From: Enterobacter pseudoroggenkampii
GTDB taxonomy: Bacteria; Pseudomonadota; Gammaproteobacteria; Enterobacterales; Enterobacteriaceae
Assembly: GCF_026420145.1 (NCBI RefSeq)
Contig: NZ_JAPMLV010000001.1
Location: 1,984,001-2,048,000 of the forward strand
Reading direction: 5' to 3'
DNA length: 64,000 bases
The translations under genes were made by a program, and so were the position numbers. The notes below the pieces were generated by a model that was not told the DNA's origin, did no database searches, and saw only the letters and a program-made list of their open reading frames with translations. This document shows, in pieces, positions 45,363 through 55,943 of this stretch. How positions within the stretch are numbered: the first letter of the stretch is position 1; every line of letters begins with the position of its first letter.

Positions 45363-47174
45363 TTAAAACGTAATACAGGTTGCGCCCTGCTCCGCACCGG
45401 AGAGCTTCTCACGCAGCGCGCTGAACATTTCGCGTCCGGTCCCCACGCGCGATGCGCTCAGGTCAGGAATATGGGGTTGACGTGCCGCCAGCTCGGCGTC
45501 ATCCACCAGCAGGGTTAACTCGCCTGTCTGACCGTTCACGCGGATCATGTCACCGTCGCGCACTTTCGCCAGCAACCCGCCGTCGTAGGCTTCAGGCGTC
45601 ACGTGGATGGCTGAAGGCACTTTACCGGATGCTCCGGAGAGGCGTCCATCGGTTACTAACGCAATTTTGAAACGGCGGTCCAATAATACACCAAGTGGTG
45701 GCATAAGTTTATGTAATTCTGGCATCCCGTTAGCTTTAGGCCCCTGATGACGCACCACCACCACGCAATCTTTGTCGAGCAGACCGGCGTCAAAGGCGGG
45801 TAATACGTCGTGCTGGCTTTCAAACACCACCGCCGGCGCTTCGATAATCTGGTTCTCTTCCGGTACGGCAGAGGTCTTCATTACCGCACGACCGAGGTTG
45901 CCGCTCAGCACTTTGGTGCCACCGTGAGGAGAGAACGGTTTGTCGATGGTGGCGATAACCTGCGCATCAAGAGACGCGCTCGCCCCGTCGCGCCAGTCCA
46001 GCTCGCCGTTGTTCAACCACGGCTCCTGGGTATAGCGCTGAAGGCCAAAGCCTGCCACGGTATTTACGTCTTCATGCAGCAGACCGCCTTTCAGCAGCTC
46101 GCGCATCAGAAGCGGTACGCCGCCCGCGGCCTGGAAGTGGTTAATGTCCGCCGGGCCATTCGGGTACAGGCGTGCCATCAGCGGCACCACGGAAGAGATT
46201 TCGGAGAAGTCATCCCAGTTAATCAGAATGCCCGCAGCACGCGCCATGGCCACCAGGTGCATGGTGTGGTTGGTTGACCCCCCGGTTGCCAGCAGCGCGA
46301 CAATCCCGTTGACGATGACCTTTTCGTCGACCATTTTGCCCATCGGCATCCATTCGTTGCCGTTGCCGGTCAGACGCGTAACCTGACGGGCCGCGGCCTC
46401 GGTCAGCGCCTTGCGAAGCGGCGCGTCCGGCTGGATAAAGGACGAGCCCGGAAGCTGCATCCCCATAAACTCCACCACCATCTGGTTCGTGTTCGCGGTA
46501 CCGTAAAACGTACAGGTGCCCGGCGCATGGTAGGACGCGGCTTCCGCCTCCAGCAGCGCCTGACGGTCTGCTTTCCCTTCCGCGTACAGCTGGCGGATAC
46601 GCACTTTTTCTTTGTTCGGCAGACCGCTCGCCATTGGGCCCGACGGCACGAAGATCGCAGGCAGATGCCCAAACGACAGCGCCGCCATTACCAGGCCCGG
46701 AACAATCTTGTCGCACACGCCGAGATACAGCGCGCCATCAAACATGTTGTGCGACAGGCCCACCGCCGCGGACATAGCAATCACTTCGCGGCTCAGCAGG
46801 GAGAGCTCCATACCGTCCTGGCCCTGCGTCACGCCGTCGCACATGGCGGGTACCCCACCCGCCACCTGGCCGACCGCATTCACGCTGTGCAGCGCTTTAC
46901 GGATGATATCCGGGTAAACCTCATAGGGCTGGTGCGCGGAGAGCATATCGTTATAGGAGGTAATGATGGCGATATTGTTACGCAACATGCTTTTCAGCGA
47001 CGCTTTATCATCAGGCTGGCAGGCGGCGAAACCGTGCGCCAGGTTACCGCAGGCCAGCTGAGATCGGTGGACGGTGTTGCTCTTTGCCTGTTCAATCCGG
47101 GCGAGGTAGGCCGAGCGGGTCTCTTTCGAGCGCTCAATAATGCGTTGTGTTACGCGTAACAATGTCGGATTCAT
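45363..47174 (-). CDS. edd: Phosphogluconate dehydratase (Edd)
   Basis: Edd dehydrates 6-phosphogluconate to KDPG, the first committed Entner-Doudoroff step, using an Fe-S cluster. The 603-residue protein belongs to the IlvD/Edd family, with probable cluster cysteines in [10 protein letters not shown] and [12 protein letters not shown] segments and [15 protein letters not shown] in the active site. AGAGGAG precedes the ATG. It is the first gene of edd-eda and lies downstream of zwf. Confidence 0.97.
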   Translation of the reverse strand: MNPTLLRVTQRIIERSKETRSAYLARIEQAKSNTVHRSQLACGNLAHGFAACQPDDKASLKSMLRNNIAIITSYNDMLSAHQPYEVYPDIIRKALHSVNAVGQVAGGVPAMCDGVTQGQDGMELSLLSREVIAMSAAVGLSHNMFDGALYLGVCDKIVPGLVMAALSFGHLPAIFVPSGPMASGLPNKEKVRIRQLYAEGKADRQALLEAEAASYHAPGTCTFYGTANTNQMVVEFMGMQLPGSSFIQPDAPLRKALTEAAARQVTRLTGNGNEWMPMGKMVDEKVIVNGIVALLATGGSTNHTMHLVAMARAAGILINWDDFSEISSVVPLMARLYPNGPADINHFQAAGGVPLLMRELLKGGLLHEDVNTVAGFGLQRYTQEPWLNNGELDWRDGASASLDAQVIATIDKPFSPHGGTKVLSGNLGRAVMKTSAVPEENQIIEAPAVVFESQHDVLPAFDAGLLDKDCVVVVRHQGPKANGMPELHKLMPPLGVLLDRRFKIALVTDGRLSGASGKVPSAIHVTPEAYDGGLLAKVRDGDMIRVNGQTGELTLLVDDAELAARQPHIPDLSASRVGTGREMFSALREKLSGAEQGATCITF

Positions 47175-47242
47175 AAAAGCTCCTCTAATTTATCTGTCCG
47201 GGCTCGGGAGTTTACAAAGTCGCTGGCAGTTGTTAACAACGC

Positions 47243-47254
47243 TGAAACGCTTGC
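47243..47254 (+). promoter_or_regulatory. Candidate Cra (FruR) site upstream of edd
   Basis: TGAAACGCTTGC resembles the Cra box TGAATCGTTTCA, about 70 bases before the edd start. Cra represses edd-eda in E. coli. The match is asymmetric and only moderate. Confidence 0.4.
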
Positions 47255-47295
47255 TGTCCGGAGCTCAGGGGCAAAATCACTTCCGGCAGTGTAAT

Positions 47296-47327
47296 AAAAA
47301 AAACTCCGCGGGTGAATCCACGCGGAG
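47296..47327 (-). terminator. Intrinsic terminator downstream of zwf
   Basis: On the minus strand CTCCGCG (47327-47321), a 10-base loop and CGCGGAG (47310-47304) are followed by eight T residues (47303-47296). It lies 80 bases after the zwf stop and before edd, so edd-eda needs its own promoter or read-through. Confidence 0.85.
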
Positions 47328-47366
47328 CTTAAAAGTTGAAAATTGTGCCACTAGCTGAGTTAGATC

Positions 47367-47382
47367 ATGTTACCGGTAAAAT
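47367..47382. promoter_or_regulatory. Candidate GntR operator between zwf and edd
   Basis: ATGTTACCGGTAAAAT resembles the gluconate repressor operator (ATGTTACCNGTAACAT type). Gluconate induces edd-eda through GntR in E. coli. Unusually, it lies upstream of the zwf terminator hairpin, about 200 bases before edd. Confidence 0.5.
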
Positions 47383-47407
47383 AACACTTTCGGGCTAGCG
47401 GATTATT

Positions 47408-48883
47408 TTACTCAAACTCGTTCCAGGAGCGGCCATCGCGGGTGATCATCGCCACCGACGCGACCGGTCCCCAGGTGCCCGCCTGATACGGTTTTGGCGC
47501 ATCCTGGTCGGCAGCCCAGGCTTCGGTGATGGAGTCGACCCATTTCCACGCCTCTTCCACTTCATCGCGGCGCACGAACAGCGCCTGGATACCGCGCATG
47601 GTTTCCAGCAGCAGACGCTCGTAAGCATCGGCCAGGTGCGTCTGGTTAAAGGTTTCAGAGTAGCTCAGATCCAGCTTGGTGGTCTGCAGGTTGTGTTTAT
47701 GATCCAGGCCCGGTACTTTGTTCAGGATCTGGATATCCACACCCTCGTCCGGCTGCAGACGAATGGTCAGCTTGTTCTGCGGCAGCTCCTGCCAGGACTC
47801 TTTGAACAGGTTCAGTTCCGGGTTTTTGAAGTAGACCACTACCTCGGAGCACTTGGCAGGCAGACGCTTACCGGTGCGCAGGTAGAACGGAACCCCCGCC
47901 CAGCGCCAGTCGTCGATATCCACGCGGATCGCCACGAACGTCTCGGTGTTGCTGGACTTATTCGCGCCCTCTTCTTCCAGGTAGCCCGGCACTTTTTTGC
48001 CTTGCGCAAACCCGGCGGTGTACTGACCGCGAACGGTCTTCTCACGCACGTTGGAGCGGTCGATGCGGCGCAGTGACTTCAGCACTTTCACTTTCGCGTC
48101 ACGGATGCTGTCCGCCGTCAGGTCAGACGGTGGAGACATGGCAATCATGCACAGGATCTGCAGCAGGTGGTTCTGGATCATGTCGCGCATCTGACCGGCC
48201 TGGTCAAAGTACCCCCAACGACCTTCAATCCCCACCTCTTCCGCCACGGTGATTTCCACGTGGTCGATAGTGCGGTTGTCCCAGTTATTCACAAACAGAG
48301 AGTTAGCAAAACGCAGCGCCAGCAGGTTCAGTACCGTCTCTTTACCGAGATAGTGGTCGATACGGTAGACCTGGCACTCTTCAAAGAACTCGCCCACCTG
48401 GTCGTTGATTTCACGCGAGGTTGCCAGCGAGGTACCCAGCGGCTTCTCCATCACGACGCGCGCCGGTTTGGCGTTCAGTTTGGCTTCGCCCAGACCTTTG
48501 CAGATGGCGCCGAAGGTGCTTGGCGGCATGGCGAAATAGTTAATGGTGACACGGTTTTTCTGATCCAGCATCGCGCCTAAGCGGGTAAACGCGCTGACGT
48601 CATTGACGTCCAGGTTGCAAAAATCGAGACGTCCACTCAGGGTATCCCACAAACTTTCATCAATTTTTTCCTTCATGAAAGTTTCGAGCGCCTCGCGGAC
48701 GACTTTGGTATAAGCGTCCTTGTCCCAGTCGGCGCGCCCTACACCCAGGATACGGGTATCCGGATGAATTTGGCCCGCTTTCTCCAGTTGATACAGGGAA
48801 GGCAGCAATTTTCGGCGTGCAAGGTCGCCTTTCGCGCCGAAAATGACCAGGTCACATGCCTGGGCTGTTTGCGTTACCGCCAT
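47408..48883 (-). CDS. zwf: Glucose-6-phosphate dehydrogenase (Zwf)
   Basis: Zwf oxidises glucose-6-phosphate with NADP+ to 6-phosphogluconolactone, feeding the pentose phosphate and Entner-Doudoroff pathways and supplying NADPH. The 491 residues show the nucleotide-binding [17 protein letters not shown] and the substrate site [13 protein letters not shown]. Length equals E. coli. The promoter region upstream holds a perfect HexR-type palindrome. E. coli zwf is also activated by SoxS/MarA/Rob; I did not define such a site. Confidence 0.97.
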   Translation of the reverse strand: MAVTQTAQACDLVIFGAKGDLARRKLLPSLYQLEKAGQIHPDTRILGVGRADWDKDAYTKVVREALETFMKEKIDESLWDTLSGRLDFCNLDVNDVSAFTRLGAMLDQKNRVTINYFAMPPSTFGAICKGLGEAKLNAKPARVVMEKPLGTSLATSREINDQVGEFFEECQVYRIDHYLGKETVLNLLALRFANSLFVNNWDNRTIDHVEITVAEEVGIEGRWGYFDQAGQMRDMIQNHLLQILCMIAMSPPSDLTADSIRDAKVKVLKSLRRIDRSNVREKTVRGQYTAGFAQGKKVPGYLEEEGANKSSNTETFVAIRVDIDDWRWAGVPFYLRTGKRLPAKCSEVVVYFKNPELNLFKESWQELPQNKLTIRLQPDEGVDIQILNKVPGLDHKHNLQTTKLDLSYSETFNQTHLADAYERLLLETMRGIQALFVRRDEVEEAWKWVDSITEAWAADQDAPKPYQAGTWGPVASVAMITRDGRSWNEFE

Positions 48884-48929
48884 GTCATTCTCCTCAGTTG
48901 GATCACCTGGTACTTCTGCCAGGTATCGT

Positions 48930-48944
48930 TGTAATTTTATTACA
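48930..48944. promoter_or_regulatory. HexR operator of zwf
   Basis: TGTAATTTTATTACA is a perfect palindrome matching the HexR consensus TGTAATTAAATTACA. It lies 47 bases before the zwf start codon, where HexR would repress until KDPG accumulates. Confidence 0.8.
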
Positions 48945-49142
48945 ATGCACTGTACTGCTTTTACGTCATTCCCGAAACCATTAGCGCTTATCGTCGCGTG
49001 CGATACCGCGATTTTTCACCCTCTGGAGGATTACGACGGCTTAATGACGCAACAACCGTCGTTTCTTTGCGCAACAGGGTCACAGCAAAACCCGACACCG
49101 ATCAAGTAATGAAAAAAAACAACAACATTATCTTGTCGATTG

Positions 49143-49170
49143 TTACCCTTAATGGAAGCCACAAGGGTAA
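49143..49170. repeat. Perfect palindrome upstream of hexR (1)
   Basis: TTACCCTT and AAGGGTAA form a perfect 8-base inverted repeat with a 12-base spacer, about 70 bases before the hexR start. Possible operator; regulator unknown. Confidence 0.5.
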
Positions 49171-49188
49171 TATCGGCTAAATCGAATC

Positions 49189-49214
49189 ACGATTTCATCA
49201 ATTTATGAAATCGT
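49189..49214. repeat. Perfect palindrome upstream of hexR (2)
   Basis: ACGATTTCAT and ATGAAATCGT form a perfect 10-base inverted repeat with a 6-base spacer, ending 25 bases before the hexR start codon. It overlaps the likely promoter or leader and differs from the HexR consensus. Confidence 0.55.
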
Positions 49215-49239
49215 TTACACCCATGAGCATCCTGTTAAC

Positions 49240-50109
49240 ATGAACATGCTGGAAAAAATCCAGTTTCAACTGGAACACCTTAGCAAATCCGAGCGAAAAG
49301 TGGCCGAGGTCATTCTCGCCTCCCCCGCTCAGGCGATTCATTCAAGCATCGCCGCTCTGGCACAGGAAGCGGGTGTTAGCGAACCCACGGTCAATCGCTT
49401 TTGCCGCAGCCTGGAAACGCGCGGCTTTCCTGATTTTAAACTGCATCTGGCGCAAAGTCTGGCTAACGGCACCCCTTATGTTAATCGTAATGTGGATGAA
49501 GACGACAGCGTTGATGCCTATACCGCGAAAATTTTTGAGTCGGCCATGGCTTCGCTCGACCACGTCCGACAGTCTCTGGACATGAGTTCCGTGAATCGCG
49601 CGGTGGATTTACTCACCCAGGCCAAGCGAATTGCGTTCTTCGGTCTCGGCTCGTCAGCGGCCGTGGCGCATGACGCGATGAACAAATTTTTCCGCTTTAA
49701 CGTCCCGGTGATTTATTCCGATGACATTGTGCTGCAACGCATGAGCTGTATGAATTGCAGTGAGGATGACGTCGTGGTACTGATTTCGCATACCGGCCGC
49801 ACCAAGAGTCAGGTAGAGCTGGCGCAGCTGGCCCGTGAAAACGATGCCATGGTGATTGCCCTCACAACTGCAGGCACGCCGCTGGCGCGTGAAGCAACGC
49901 TGGCAATTACCCTCGACGTGCCGGAAGACACCGACATTTATATGCCGATGGTTTCCCGACTGGCGCAGCTCACCGTGATTGACGTGCTGGCGACCGGTTT
50001 TACCTTACGTCGGGGCGCAAAATTCCGGGATAACTTGAAGCGGGTCAAGGAAGCGCTGAAGGAATCGCGTTTTGATAAAGAATTGCTTATAAAGAGCGAT
50101 GTTCCCTGA
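49240..50109 (+). CDS. hexR: Transcriptional regulator HexR (RpiR family)
   Basis: HexR represses genes of central sugar metabolism (zwf, edd-eda and others) and responds to KDPG. The 289-residue protein has an N-terminal helix-turn-helix ([24 protein letters not shown], about residues 35-58) and a C-terminal SIS sugar-phosphate-binding domain ([35 protein letters not shown]). Length equals E. coli. An ATG two codons later (49246) is an alternative. Its neighbourhood with zwf, edd and pykA fits its regulon. Confidence 0.95.
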   Translation: MNMLEKIQFQLEHLSKSERKVAEVILASPAQAIHSSIAALAQEAGVSEPTVNRFCRSLETRGFPDFKLHLAQSLANGTPYVNRNVDEDDSVDAYTAKIFESAMASLDHVRQSLDMSSVNRAVDLLTQAKRIAFFGLGSSAAVAHDAMNKFFRFNVPVIYSDDIVLQRMSCMNCSEDDVVVLISHTGRTKSQVELAQLARENDAMVIALTTAGTPLAREATLAITLDVPEDTDIYMPMVSRLAQLTVIDVLATGFTLRRGAKFRDNLKRVKEALKESRFDKELLIKSDVP

Positions 50110-50249
50110 TAGTTGATAACGAAGACGTAACCAATAATTACGATGTAACGATTTACGGCATTCGGTCCACTCTCCGCTGCCTTGCAGCAGATGAAGACCG
50201 ATTCAATGTTCACGCAACACCAAAGTTGTTTCAGTCAACGGAGTATTAC

Positions 50250-51692
50250 ATGTCCAGAAGGCTTCGCAGAACCAAGATCGTAACCACCTTAGGCCCGGCC
50301 ACCGATCGCGATAATAATCTTGAGAAAATTATCGCCGCTGGTGCCAACGTGGTGCGTATGAACTTCTCTCACGGTACGCCAGAAGACCATAAATTACGTG
50401 CCGACAAAGTGCGTGAAATCGCAGCAAAACTGGGCCGCCACGTGGCTATCCTCGGTGATTTGCAGGGTCCCAAAATCCGTGTCTCAACCTTTAAAGAAGG
50501 TAAAGTTTTCCTCAATATCGGCGACAAATTCCTGTTGGATGCCAACCTGGGCAAAGGCGAAGGCGATAAAGAAAAAGTCGGTATCGACTATAAAGGCCTG
50601 CCGGCTGACGTGGTACCTGGCGATATCCTCCTGCTCGATGACGGTCGCGTACAGCTGAAAGTGCTGGAAGTTCAGGGCATGAAAGTGTTCACCGAAGTCA
50701 CCGTCGGCGGCCCGCTCTCCAACAATAAAGGCATCAACAAACTGGGCGGCGGCCTCTCTGCAGAAGCGCTCACCGATAAAGACAAAGCGGACATCGTGAC
50801 GGCTGCGCTGATCGGCGTGGACTACCTGGCTGTCTCCTTCCCGCGCTGCGGCGAAGATCTGAACTATGCGCGTCGCCTGGCACGCGATGCAGGTTGCGAT
50901 GCCAAAATCGTCGCCAAAGTTGAGCGTGCGGAAGCCGTTTGCGATCAGGATGCCATGGACGACGTGATCCTCGCGTCTGACGTGGTGATGGTTGCGCGCG
51001 GCGACCTGGGCGTGGAAATTGGCGACCCTGAGCTGGTCGGTATCCAGAAAGCGCTGATTCGTCGCGCACGTCAGCTGAACCGCGCGGTGATCACCGCGAC
51101 TCAGATGATGGAATCGATGATCACCAACCCAATGCCAACCCGTGCAGAAGTCATGGACGTGGCAAACGCCGTGCTGGACGGTACTGATGCGGTGATGCTC
51201 TCCGCAGAAACCGCAGCGGGCCAGTATCCGGCAGAAACCGTGGCCGCCATGGCGCGCGTCTGCCTGGGCGCTGAAAAGATCCCAAGCATCAACGTCTCTA
51301 AACACCGTCTGGACGTGCAGTTCGACAATGTGGAAGAAGCGATTGCGATGTCGGCAATGTATGCGGCAAACCATCTGAAGGGCGTTACCGCGATCATCAC
51401 CATGACTGAATCTGGCCGCACCGCGCTGATGACCTCGCGTATCAGCTCGGGTCTGCCGATCTTCGCCATGTCCCGTCATGAGCGTACCCTGAACCTGACG
51501 GCGCTGTACCGCGGCGTGACGCCGGTTCACTTCGACAGCACCAATGATGGCGTGGCCGCCGCGCACGATGCCGTAAACCTGCTGCGCGACAAAGGCTATC
51601 TGGTGTCCGGTGATATCGTCATTGTGACCCAGGGCGATGTAATGAGCACCATCGGCTCAACCAACACCACCCGCGTTATGACCGTCGAGTAA
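50250..51692 (+). CDS. pykA: Pyruvate kinase II (PykA)
   Basis: PykA transfers phosphate from PEP to ADP, yielding pyruvate and ATP, and is the AMP-activated isozyme. The 480-residue protein shows [19 protein letters not shown], the catalytic Lys region [11 protein letters not shown], the metal-binding [12 protein letters not shown] and [10 protein letters not shown]. The frame is open eight codons upstream, but the ATG at 50250 preceded by ACGGAG matches E. coli. It ends at a strong terminator shared with convergent lpxM. Confidence 0.97.
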   Translation: MSRRLRRTKIVTTLGPATDRDNNLEKIIAAGANVVRMNFSHGTPEDHKLRADKVREIAAKLGRHVAILGDLQGPKIRVSTFKEGKVFLNIGDKFLLDANLGKGEGDKEKVGIDYKGLPADVVPGDILLLDDGRVQLKVLEVQGMKVFTEVTVGGPLSNNKGINKLGGGLSAEALTDKDKADIVTAALIGVDYLAVSFPRCGEDLNYARRLARDAGCDAKIVAKVERAEAVCDQDAMDDVILASDVVMVARGDLGVEIGDPELVGIQKALIRRARQLNRAVITATQMMESMITNPMPTRAEVMDVANAVLDGTDAVMLSAETAAGQYPAETVAAMARVCLGAEKIPSINVSKHRLDVQFDNVEEAIAMSAMYAANHLKGVTAIITMTESGRTALMTSRISSGLPIFAMSRHERTLNLTALYRGVTPVHFDSTNDGVAAAHDAVNLLRDKGYLVSGDIVIVTQGDVMSTIGSTNTTRVMTVE

Positions 51693-51705
51693 TAACGTCT
51701 CTGTT

Positions 51706-51739
51706 AAAAAGCCCTCTCCAGATGGAGAGGGCTTTTTTT
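51706..51739. terminator. Bidirectional terminator between pykA and lpxM
   Basis: GCCCTCTCC (51711-51719) and GGAGAGGGC (51724-51732) form a perfect 9-base stem with an AGAT loop, flanked by AAAAA and TTTTTTT. Confidence 0.88.
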
Positions 51740-52709
51740 ATTTCGTTGGATACAGCTCTTTGCGTTTATACGGCTCTGTTTCGCCCGGTTTGCGCGTTTT
51801 AAGCAGCTTCAGAATCCACGTGTACTGTTCGGCATGCGGCCCCACCAGTATCTCTACCTCTTCGTTCATTCGACGCGCGATGGTGTGGTCGTCTGCGGTC
51901 AGCAGATCGTCCATCGGAGGACGGACCTCAATACTCAGACGATGCGTTTTGCCGTCATAGACCGGGAATAGCGGGATCACGCGGGCACGACAGACTTTCA
52001 TCAGGCGACCTATCGCAGGGAGCGTCGCTTTATAGGTCGCAAAGAAATCGACAAACTCGCTGTGCTCGGGGCCGTGATCCTGATCCGGTAGATAGTAGCC
52101 CCAGTACCCCTGACGTACCGACTGAATGAAGGGCTTAATGCCATCGTTACGGGCATGCAGGCGTCCGCCAAAACGACGACGCACCGTGTTCCAGACAAAA
52201 TCGAAAATCTTATTGCCCTGATTGTGGAACATTGCCGCCATCTTCTGGCCCTGAGAGGCCATCAGCATCGCCGGAATATCAACGCCCCAGCCGTGGGGGA
52301 CGAGGAAAATGACTTTCTCGTCATTGCGGCGCATCTCCTCGATGATCTCCAGCCCTTTCCAGTCAATGCGATCGACGATTTTATCCGGCCCTTTCAGCGC
52401 CAGCTCCGCCATCATCGCCATGGCCTGCGGCGCGGTAGTATACATCTCATCAATGATTGCCTCGCGCTCGGCGTCGCTTTTCTCAGGAAAACAGTAATAG
52501 AGGTTGATCTGCGCACGACGGCGGGCGCTCTTGCCTAAACGCCCCGCCAGACGACCAATTTTACCCAGAACGGGATCGCGAACAGAGGCAGGCAGCATCG
52601 CCATCCCCGCAAAGGCGTAAACACCAAGCCAGGCGCCCCAGTTGCGCGGATGGCGGAAGGATTTTTCAAACTCAGGAATGTATTCAATATTGTTTTTTTG
52701 GGTTTCCAT
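51738..52709 (-). CDS. lpxM: Lipid A myristoyltransferase LpxM
   Basis: LpxM adds the final (myristoyl) secondary acyl chain to Kdo2-lipid A at the inner membrane. The 323-residue protein belongs to the LpxL/LpxM/HtrB family, with the catalytic HX4D/E motif in VPHGWGVD, an N-terminal hydrophobic segment (WLGVYAFAGMAMLP) and the family block YLPDQDHGPEHS. Length equals E. coli. It lies downstream of mepM but beyond its terminator. Confidence 0.96.
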   Translation of the reverse strand: METQKNNIEYIPEFEKSFRHPRNWGAWLGVYAFAGMAMLPASVRDPVLGKIGRLAGRLGKSARRRAQINLYYCFPEKSDAEREAIIDEMYTTAPQAMAMMAELALKGPDKIVDRIDWKGLEIIEEMRRNDEKVIFLVPHGWGVDIPAMLMASQGQKMAAMFHNQGNKIFDFVWNTVRRRFGGRLHARNDGIKPFIQSVRQGYWGYYLPDQDHGPEHSEFVDFFATYKATLPAIGRLMKVCRARVIPLFPVYDGKTHRLSIEVRPPMDDLLTADDHTIARRMNEEVEILVGPHAEQYTWILKLLKTRKPGETEPYKRKELYPTK

Positions 52710-52780
52710 GCTGGATCCAGGGTCTGATGACGCAAAATTTTATTCAGATAGTGTAGCGAGGCAGTCGTCCACGCACAAAA

Positions 52781-52813
52781 GAAAAAGCCGGCGTCAGTGT
52801 GCGCCGGCTTTTT
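52781..52813 (-). terminator. Terminator downstream of mepM
   Basis: AAAAAGCCGGCG and CGCCGGCTTTTT form a long perfect stem around an 8-base loop. The A-run on the left gives a T-tract on the minus strand after the mepM stop at 52831. Confidence 0.82.
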
Positions 52814-52830
52814 TAACAAAAACAGAGAAC

Positions 52831-54150
52831 TTAGTTTAAGCTCAGCTGCGGCATCACCTCTTTCACCTGCGCCAGATAATCAGTACGATCTTTACCTGTC
52901 AGGCCTTCAGTGCGCGGCAGTTTCGCGGTCAGCGGGTTCACTGCTTGTTGGTTGATCCACACTTCATAGTGCAGGTGCGGGCCGGTAGAACGTCCGGTAT
53001 TGCCGGAGATCGCGATACGGTCCCCGCGCTTCACCTTCTGGCCCGGTTTGACCAGCAGCTTACGCAGGTGCATATAGCGGGTCGTATAAGTACGACCATG
53101 ACGTACCGCGACATAATATCCGGCGGCACCGCTACGCTTGGCCACCACCACTTCGCCATCCCCTACCGCCAGTACCGGCGTGCCCTGCGGCATGGCAAAG
53201 TCAACGCCACGGTGCGGCGCGACGCGCCCGGTTACCGGGTTCAGACGACGCGGGTTAAAGTTCGAGGAGACGCGGAACTGTTTTGCCGTCGGGAAACGCA
53301 GGAAGCCTTTCGCAAGACCCGTACCGCTGCGGTCATAGAACTTACCGTCTTCGGCACGAATCGCGTAGTAATCTTTGCCCTCAGAGCGCAGACGTACGCC
53401 CAGCAGCTGGCTTTGCTCGCGCTTGCCGTCCAGCATTTCGCGGGACATCAGAACGGAGAACTCATCGCCCTTCTTCAGCTTACGGAAATCCATCTGCCAC
53501 TGCATGGCTTTGATCACCGAACTGATTTCAGCGCTGGTCAAGCCCGCATCTCGCGCGCTGGAGACAAAGCTCGCGCCCACGGTGCCTTTCAGAACGCTGT
53601 TAACCCAGTCGCCCTTCTGCATTTCGCTGGTCATCTTGAAACCGTTTGCAGTGCGATCGTAGGTGCGGGTTTCGCGGCGGGACATTTCCCAGGTCAGACG
53701 CTGGAGATCGCCATCCGCCGTTAGTGTCCAGGAGAGCTGTTGTCCGATTTTCAGGTTACGAAGATCTTTATCCGCAGCCGCCAGCTGGCTGATATTGCCC
53801 ATGTCGATGCCGTACTGGTTCAGCACGCTGCTCAGCGTGTCCCCGGTAGACACAACATATTCGTGAATACCGGCTTCGTTCTCGGTTTTATCGTCCAGCT
53901 CATCCTGCGGAATGGCTTCATCTTCCTGAGCCGCCTGGTCGATAGGCTCACTGGCTTCAGGCAGCAAAGAACGGATTTCGCTCTTTTCAAGCTCAATGGT
54001 TTTGATGATAGGGGCAGAACTCGGGTGGTAAACATAGGGCCGCCAGACGGCGACCGCTAAGGTGAGTACTGTAAGCGACCCCAGCATAACGCGGTGGGGT
54101 CGAGGCAGATTGTTAAATGCCAGGGCGACAGAGCGGGCTATCTGTTGCAC
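52831..54150 (-). CDS. mepM: Murein DD-endopeptidase MepM
   Basis: MepM (YebA) cleaves D-Ala-mDAP cross-links so that new glycan strands can be inserted during cell elongation. The 439 residues have an N-terminal membrane anchor (VMLGSLTVLTLAVAVW), a LysM-type/OapA-like segment (about residues 95-140, EYVVSTGDTLSSVLNQYG), a second domain and a C-terminal M23 peptidase. That peptidase has HRGVDF and HLHYEVW zinc/catalytic motifs. It starts 15 bases after the znuA stop, so read-through from znuA is possible. Confidence 0.95.
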   Translation of the reverse strand: MQQIARSVALAFNNLPRPHRVMLGSLTVLTLAVAVWRPYVYHPSSAPIIKTIELEKSEIRSLLPEASEPIDQAAQEDEAIPQDELDDKTENEAGIHEYVVSTGDTLSSVLNQYGIDMGNISQLAAADKDLRNLKIGQQLSWTLTADGDLQRLTWEMSRRETRTYDRTANGFKMTSEMQKGDWVNSVLKGTVGASFVSSARDAGLTSAEISSVIKAMQWQMDFRKLKKGDEFSVLMSREMLDGKREQSQLLGVRLRSEGKDYYAIRAEDGKFYDRSGTGLAKGFLRFPTAKQFRVSSNFNPRRLNPVTGRVAPHRGVDFAMPQGTPVLAVGDGEVVVAKRSGAAGYYVAVRHGRTYTTRYMHLRKLLVKPGQKVKRGDRIAISGNTGRSTGPHLHYEVWINQQAVNPLTAKLPRTEGLTGKDRTDYLAQVKEVMPQLSLN

Positions 54151-54165
54151 GTATTCACTTCCTCG

Positions 54166-55110
54166 TTAATCTCCTTTCAGGCAGCTCGCATACTGGTTCG
54201 CCAGTTGGCTGAGGAACTGCGAATAGCTCGCTTTGCTCAACTGGATATTCGTACCTAGCGGGTCAAGGGTTCCCATGCGCACGGATGTTCCCCTGGCCAC
54301 GGCTTCTACGACCGCTGGCCTGAACTGTGGCTCAGCAAAAACGCATGTCGCTTTTTGCTCAACCAGCTGTGTTCTGATTTCATGTAAACGCTGCGCACCA
54401 GGCTGAATTTCAGGATTGACGGTAAAATGACCCAGCGGGGTCAAACCGTAGTGTTTTTCGTAATAGCCATAGGCGTCATGAAAAACGAAATACCCTTTAC
54501 CTTTCAACGGTGCGAGCTCATTACCTACCTGCTTATCGGTTGCGGCTAATTGTGCCTCAAAATCCTTCAGGTTGGCGTCTAGTTTGGCTCGACTTTGCGG
54601 CATAAGTTCCACTAATTTGTCATGGATTGCAACCGCTGAAAGCCGCGCTATCTCTGGGGATAACCAAAGATGCATGTTGTACTCGCCGTGATGGTGATCT
54701 CCATCACCTTTTTCACCCTCTGCAGCGTGATGGTCATGTTCGTCACCGTCGTCATCCGCCCCTTTCATGAGCAGCGGTTTCACGCCGGGGAGGTCTGCAA
54801 TCGCGACCTGCTTTTCGCCGGCAACCTGTTTTGCTGACTTCTGCATGAACGCTTCCATTTCCGGGCCAATCCAGACGACTAAGTCCGCGTTTTGTAAGCG
54901 TTTTACATCTGACGGGCGCAGGGAATAGTCATGCTCGGATGCACCATCAGGGAGCAGAACCTGGGTTTCCGTGACCCCGTCTGCAATGGCCGACGCGATG
55001 AATCCGAGTGGTTTAAGCGAAGCGACAACCGCAGCGTTAACATCTTGTGCGGTTGTACCCCAAAGGGCAGCGGATAATGCTGCGAAAAGAAGCGTATTTT
55101 TATGTAACAT
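54166..55110 (-). CDS. znuA: Zinc ABC transporter substrate-binding protein ZnuA
   Basis: ZnuA captures Zn2+ in the periplasm for ZnuBC. The 314-residue precursor has a signal peptide ([22 protein letters not shown]) and a cluster-A9 binding fold with zinc-ligand histidines. A flexible His/Asp-rich loop ([23 protein letters not shown], about 118-142) is characteristic of ZnuA. The ATG at 55110 matches E. coli. An ATG five codons upstream is possible, and the frame is open much further but runs into the divergent znuC gene. Controlled by the Zur box at 55141-55161. Confidence 0.96.
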   Translation of the reverse strand: MLHKNTLLFAALSAALWGTTAQDVNAAVVASLKPLGFIASAIADGVTETQVLLPDGASEHDYSLRPSDVKRLQNADLVVWIGPEMEAFMQKSAKQVAGEKQVAIADLPGVKPLLMKGADDDGDEHDHHAAEGEKGDGDHHHGEYNMHLWLSPEIARLSAVAIHDKLVELMPQSRAKLDANLKDFEAQLAATDKQVGNELAPLKGKGYFVFHDAYGYYEKHYGLTPLGHFTVNPEIQPGAQRLHEIRTQLVEQKATCVFAEPQFRPAVVEAVARGTSVRMGTLDPLGTNIQLSKASYSQFLSQLANQYASCLKGD

Positions 55111-55140
55111 AATGCGACTAATCATCGTAGTGAATGCGTG

Positions 55141-55161
55141 GAATGTGATATTATAACATTC
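55141..55161. promoter_or_regulatory. Zur operator between znuA and znuC
   Basis: GAATGTGATATTATAACATTC contains the palindromic core TGTGATATTATAACA, the Zur box type that closes both divergent znu promoters when zinc is sufficient. It lies 31 bases from the znuA start and 27 from znuC. Confidence 0.88.
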
Positions 55162-55187
55162 GTTGACTTCTTCAAGCTTAAAATGAC

Positions 55188-55943
55188 ATGACGACATTGG
55201 TTTCCCTTGAAAATATTTCGGTCTCATTTGGCCAGCGCCGCGTCCTCTCTGACGTGTCGCTCGATCTGAAGCCCGGCAAAATTCTGACGCTGCTCGGCCC
55301 CAATGGCGCAGGCAAATCCACCCTGGTGCGCGTGGTGCTGGGTCTGGTCGCACCCGATGAAGGCGTGATCAAGCGCGAGGAAAAATTGCGTATCGGTTAT
55401 GTGCCGCAAAAACTTCATCTCGACGCCACGCTGCCGCTGACGGTCAGCCGCTTCCTGCGTCTGCGCCCCGGCACGCGTAAAGCCGATATTCTCCCGGCAC
55501 TGAAACGCGTGCAGGCGGGCCATCTTGTCGATGCGCCGCTGCAAAAACTGTCCGGCGGTGAAACTCAGCGAGTCTTACTTGCCCGCGCGCTGCTGAGCAG
55601 CCCGCAGCTGCTGGTGCTGGATGAGCCGACTCAGGGTGTGGATGTGAATGGTCAGGTTGCGCTTTATGATTTGATCGACCAGCTACGTCGAGAGCTTGAT
55701 TGCGCAGTGCTGATGGTGTCTCACGATCTCCATCTGGTGATGGCAAAAACCGACGAAGTGCTGTGTCTCAACCACCATATCTGCTGCTCCGGCACGCCAG
55801 AAGTGGTCTCCATGCACCCGGAGTTTATCTCTATGTTCGGCCCTCGCGGCGCTGAACAGCTGGGCATCTATCGCCATCATCATAATCATCGCCATGATTT
55901 ACAGGGACGAATCGTACTGCGTCGGGGAAATGGACACTCATGA
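55188..55943 (+). CDS. znuC: Zinc ABC transporter ATP-binding protein ZnuC
   Basis: ZnuC powers zinc import. The 251-residue ATPase shows Walker [10 protein letters not shown], the signature [16 protein letters not shown], Walker [13 protein letters not shown], and the H-loop (MVSHDLHLV). The C-terminus is histidine-rich ([10 protein letters not shown]), common in ZnuC. Its stop overlaps the znuB start by 4 bases (ATGA), coupling translation. Confidence 0.97.
   Translation: MTTLVSLENISVSFGQRRVLSDVSLDLKPGKILTLLGPNGAGKSTLVRVVLGLVAPDEGVIKREEKLRIGYVPQKLHLDATLPLTVSRFLRLRPGTRKADILPALKRVQAGHLVDAPLQKLSGGETQRVLLARALLSSPQLLVLDEPTQGVDVNGQVALYDLIDQLRRELDCAVLMVSHDLHLVMAKTDEVLCLNHHICCSGTPEVVSMHPEFISMFGPRGAEQLGIYRHHHNHRHDLQGRIVLRRGNGHS

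Larger units (their letters stand above)
48884..49239. other. zwf-hexR divergent intergenic region
   Basis: The 356-base region contains the zwf-side HexR operator (48930-48944) and, on the hexR side, two perfect palindromes at 49143-49170 and 49189-49214. No gene is seen; short plus-strand frames here have no ribosome-binding sites. Confidence 0.6.

Noticed and set aside
55111..55353. An 81-codon N-terminal extension of znuA
   Set aside because: It would run across the Zur operator and into the divergent znuC coding region; the signal peptide begins at 55110.
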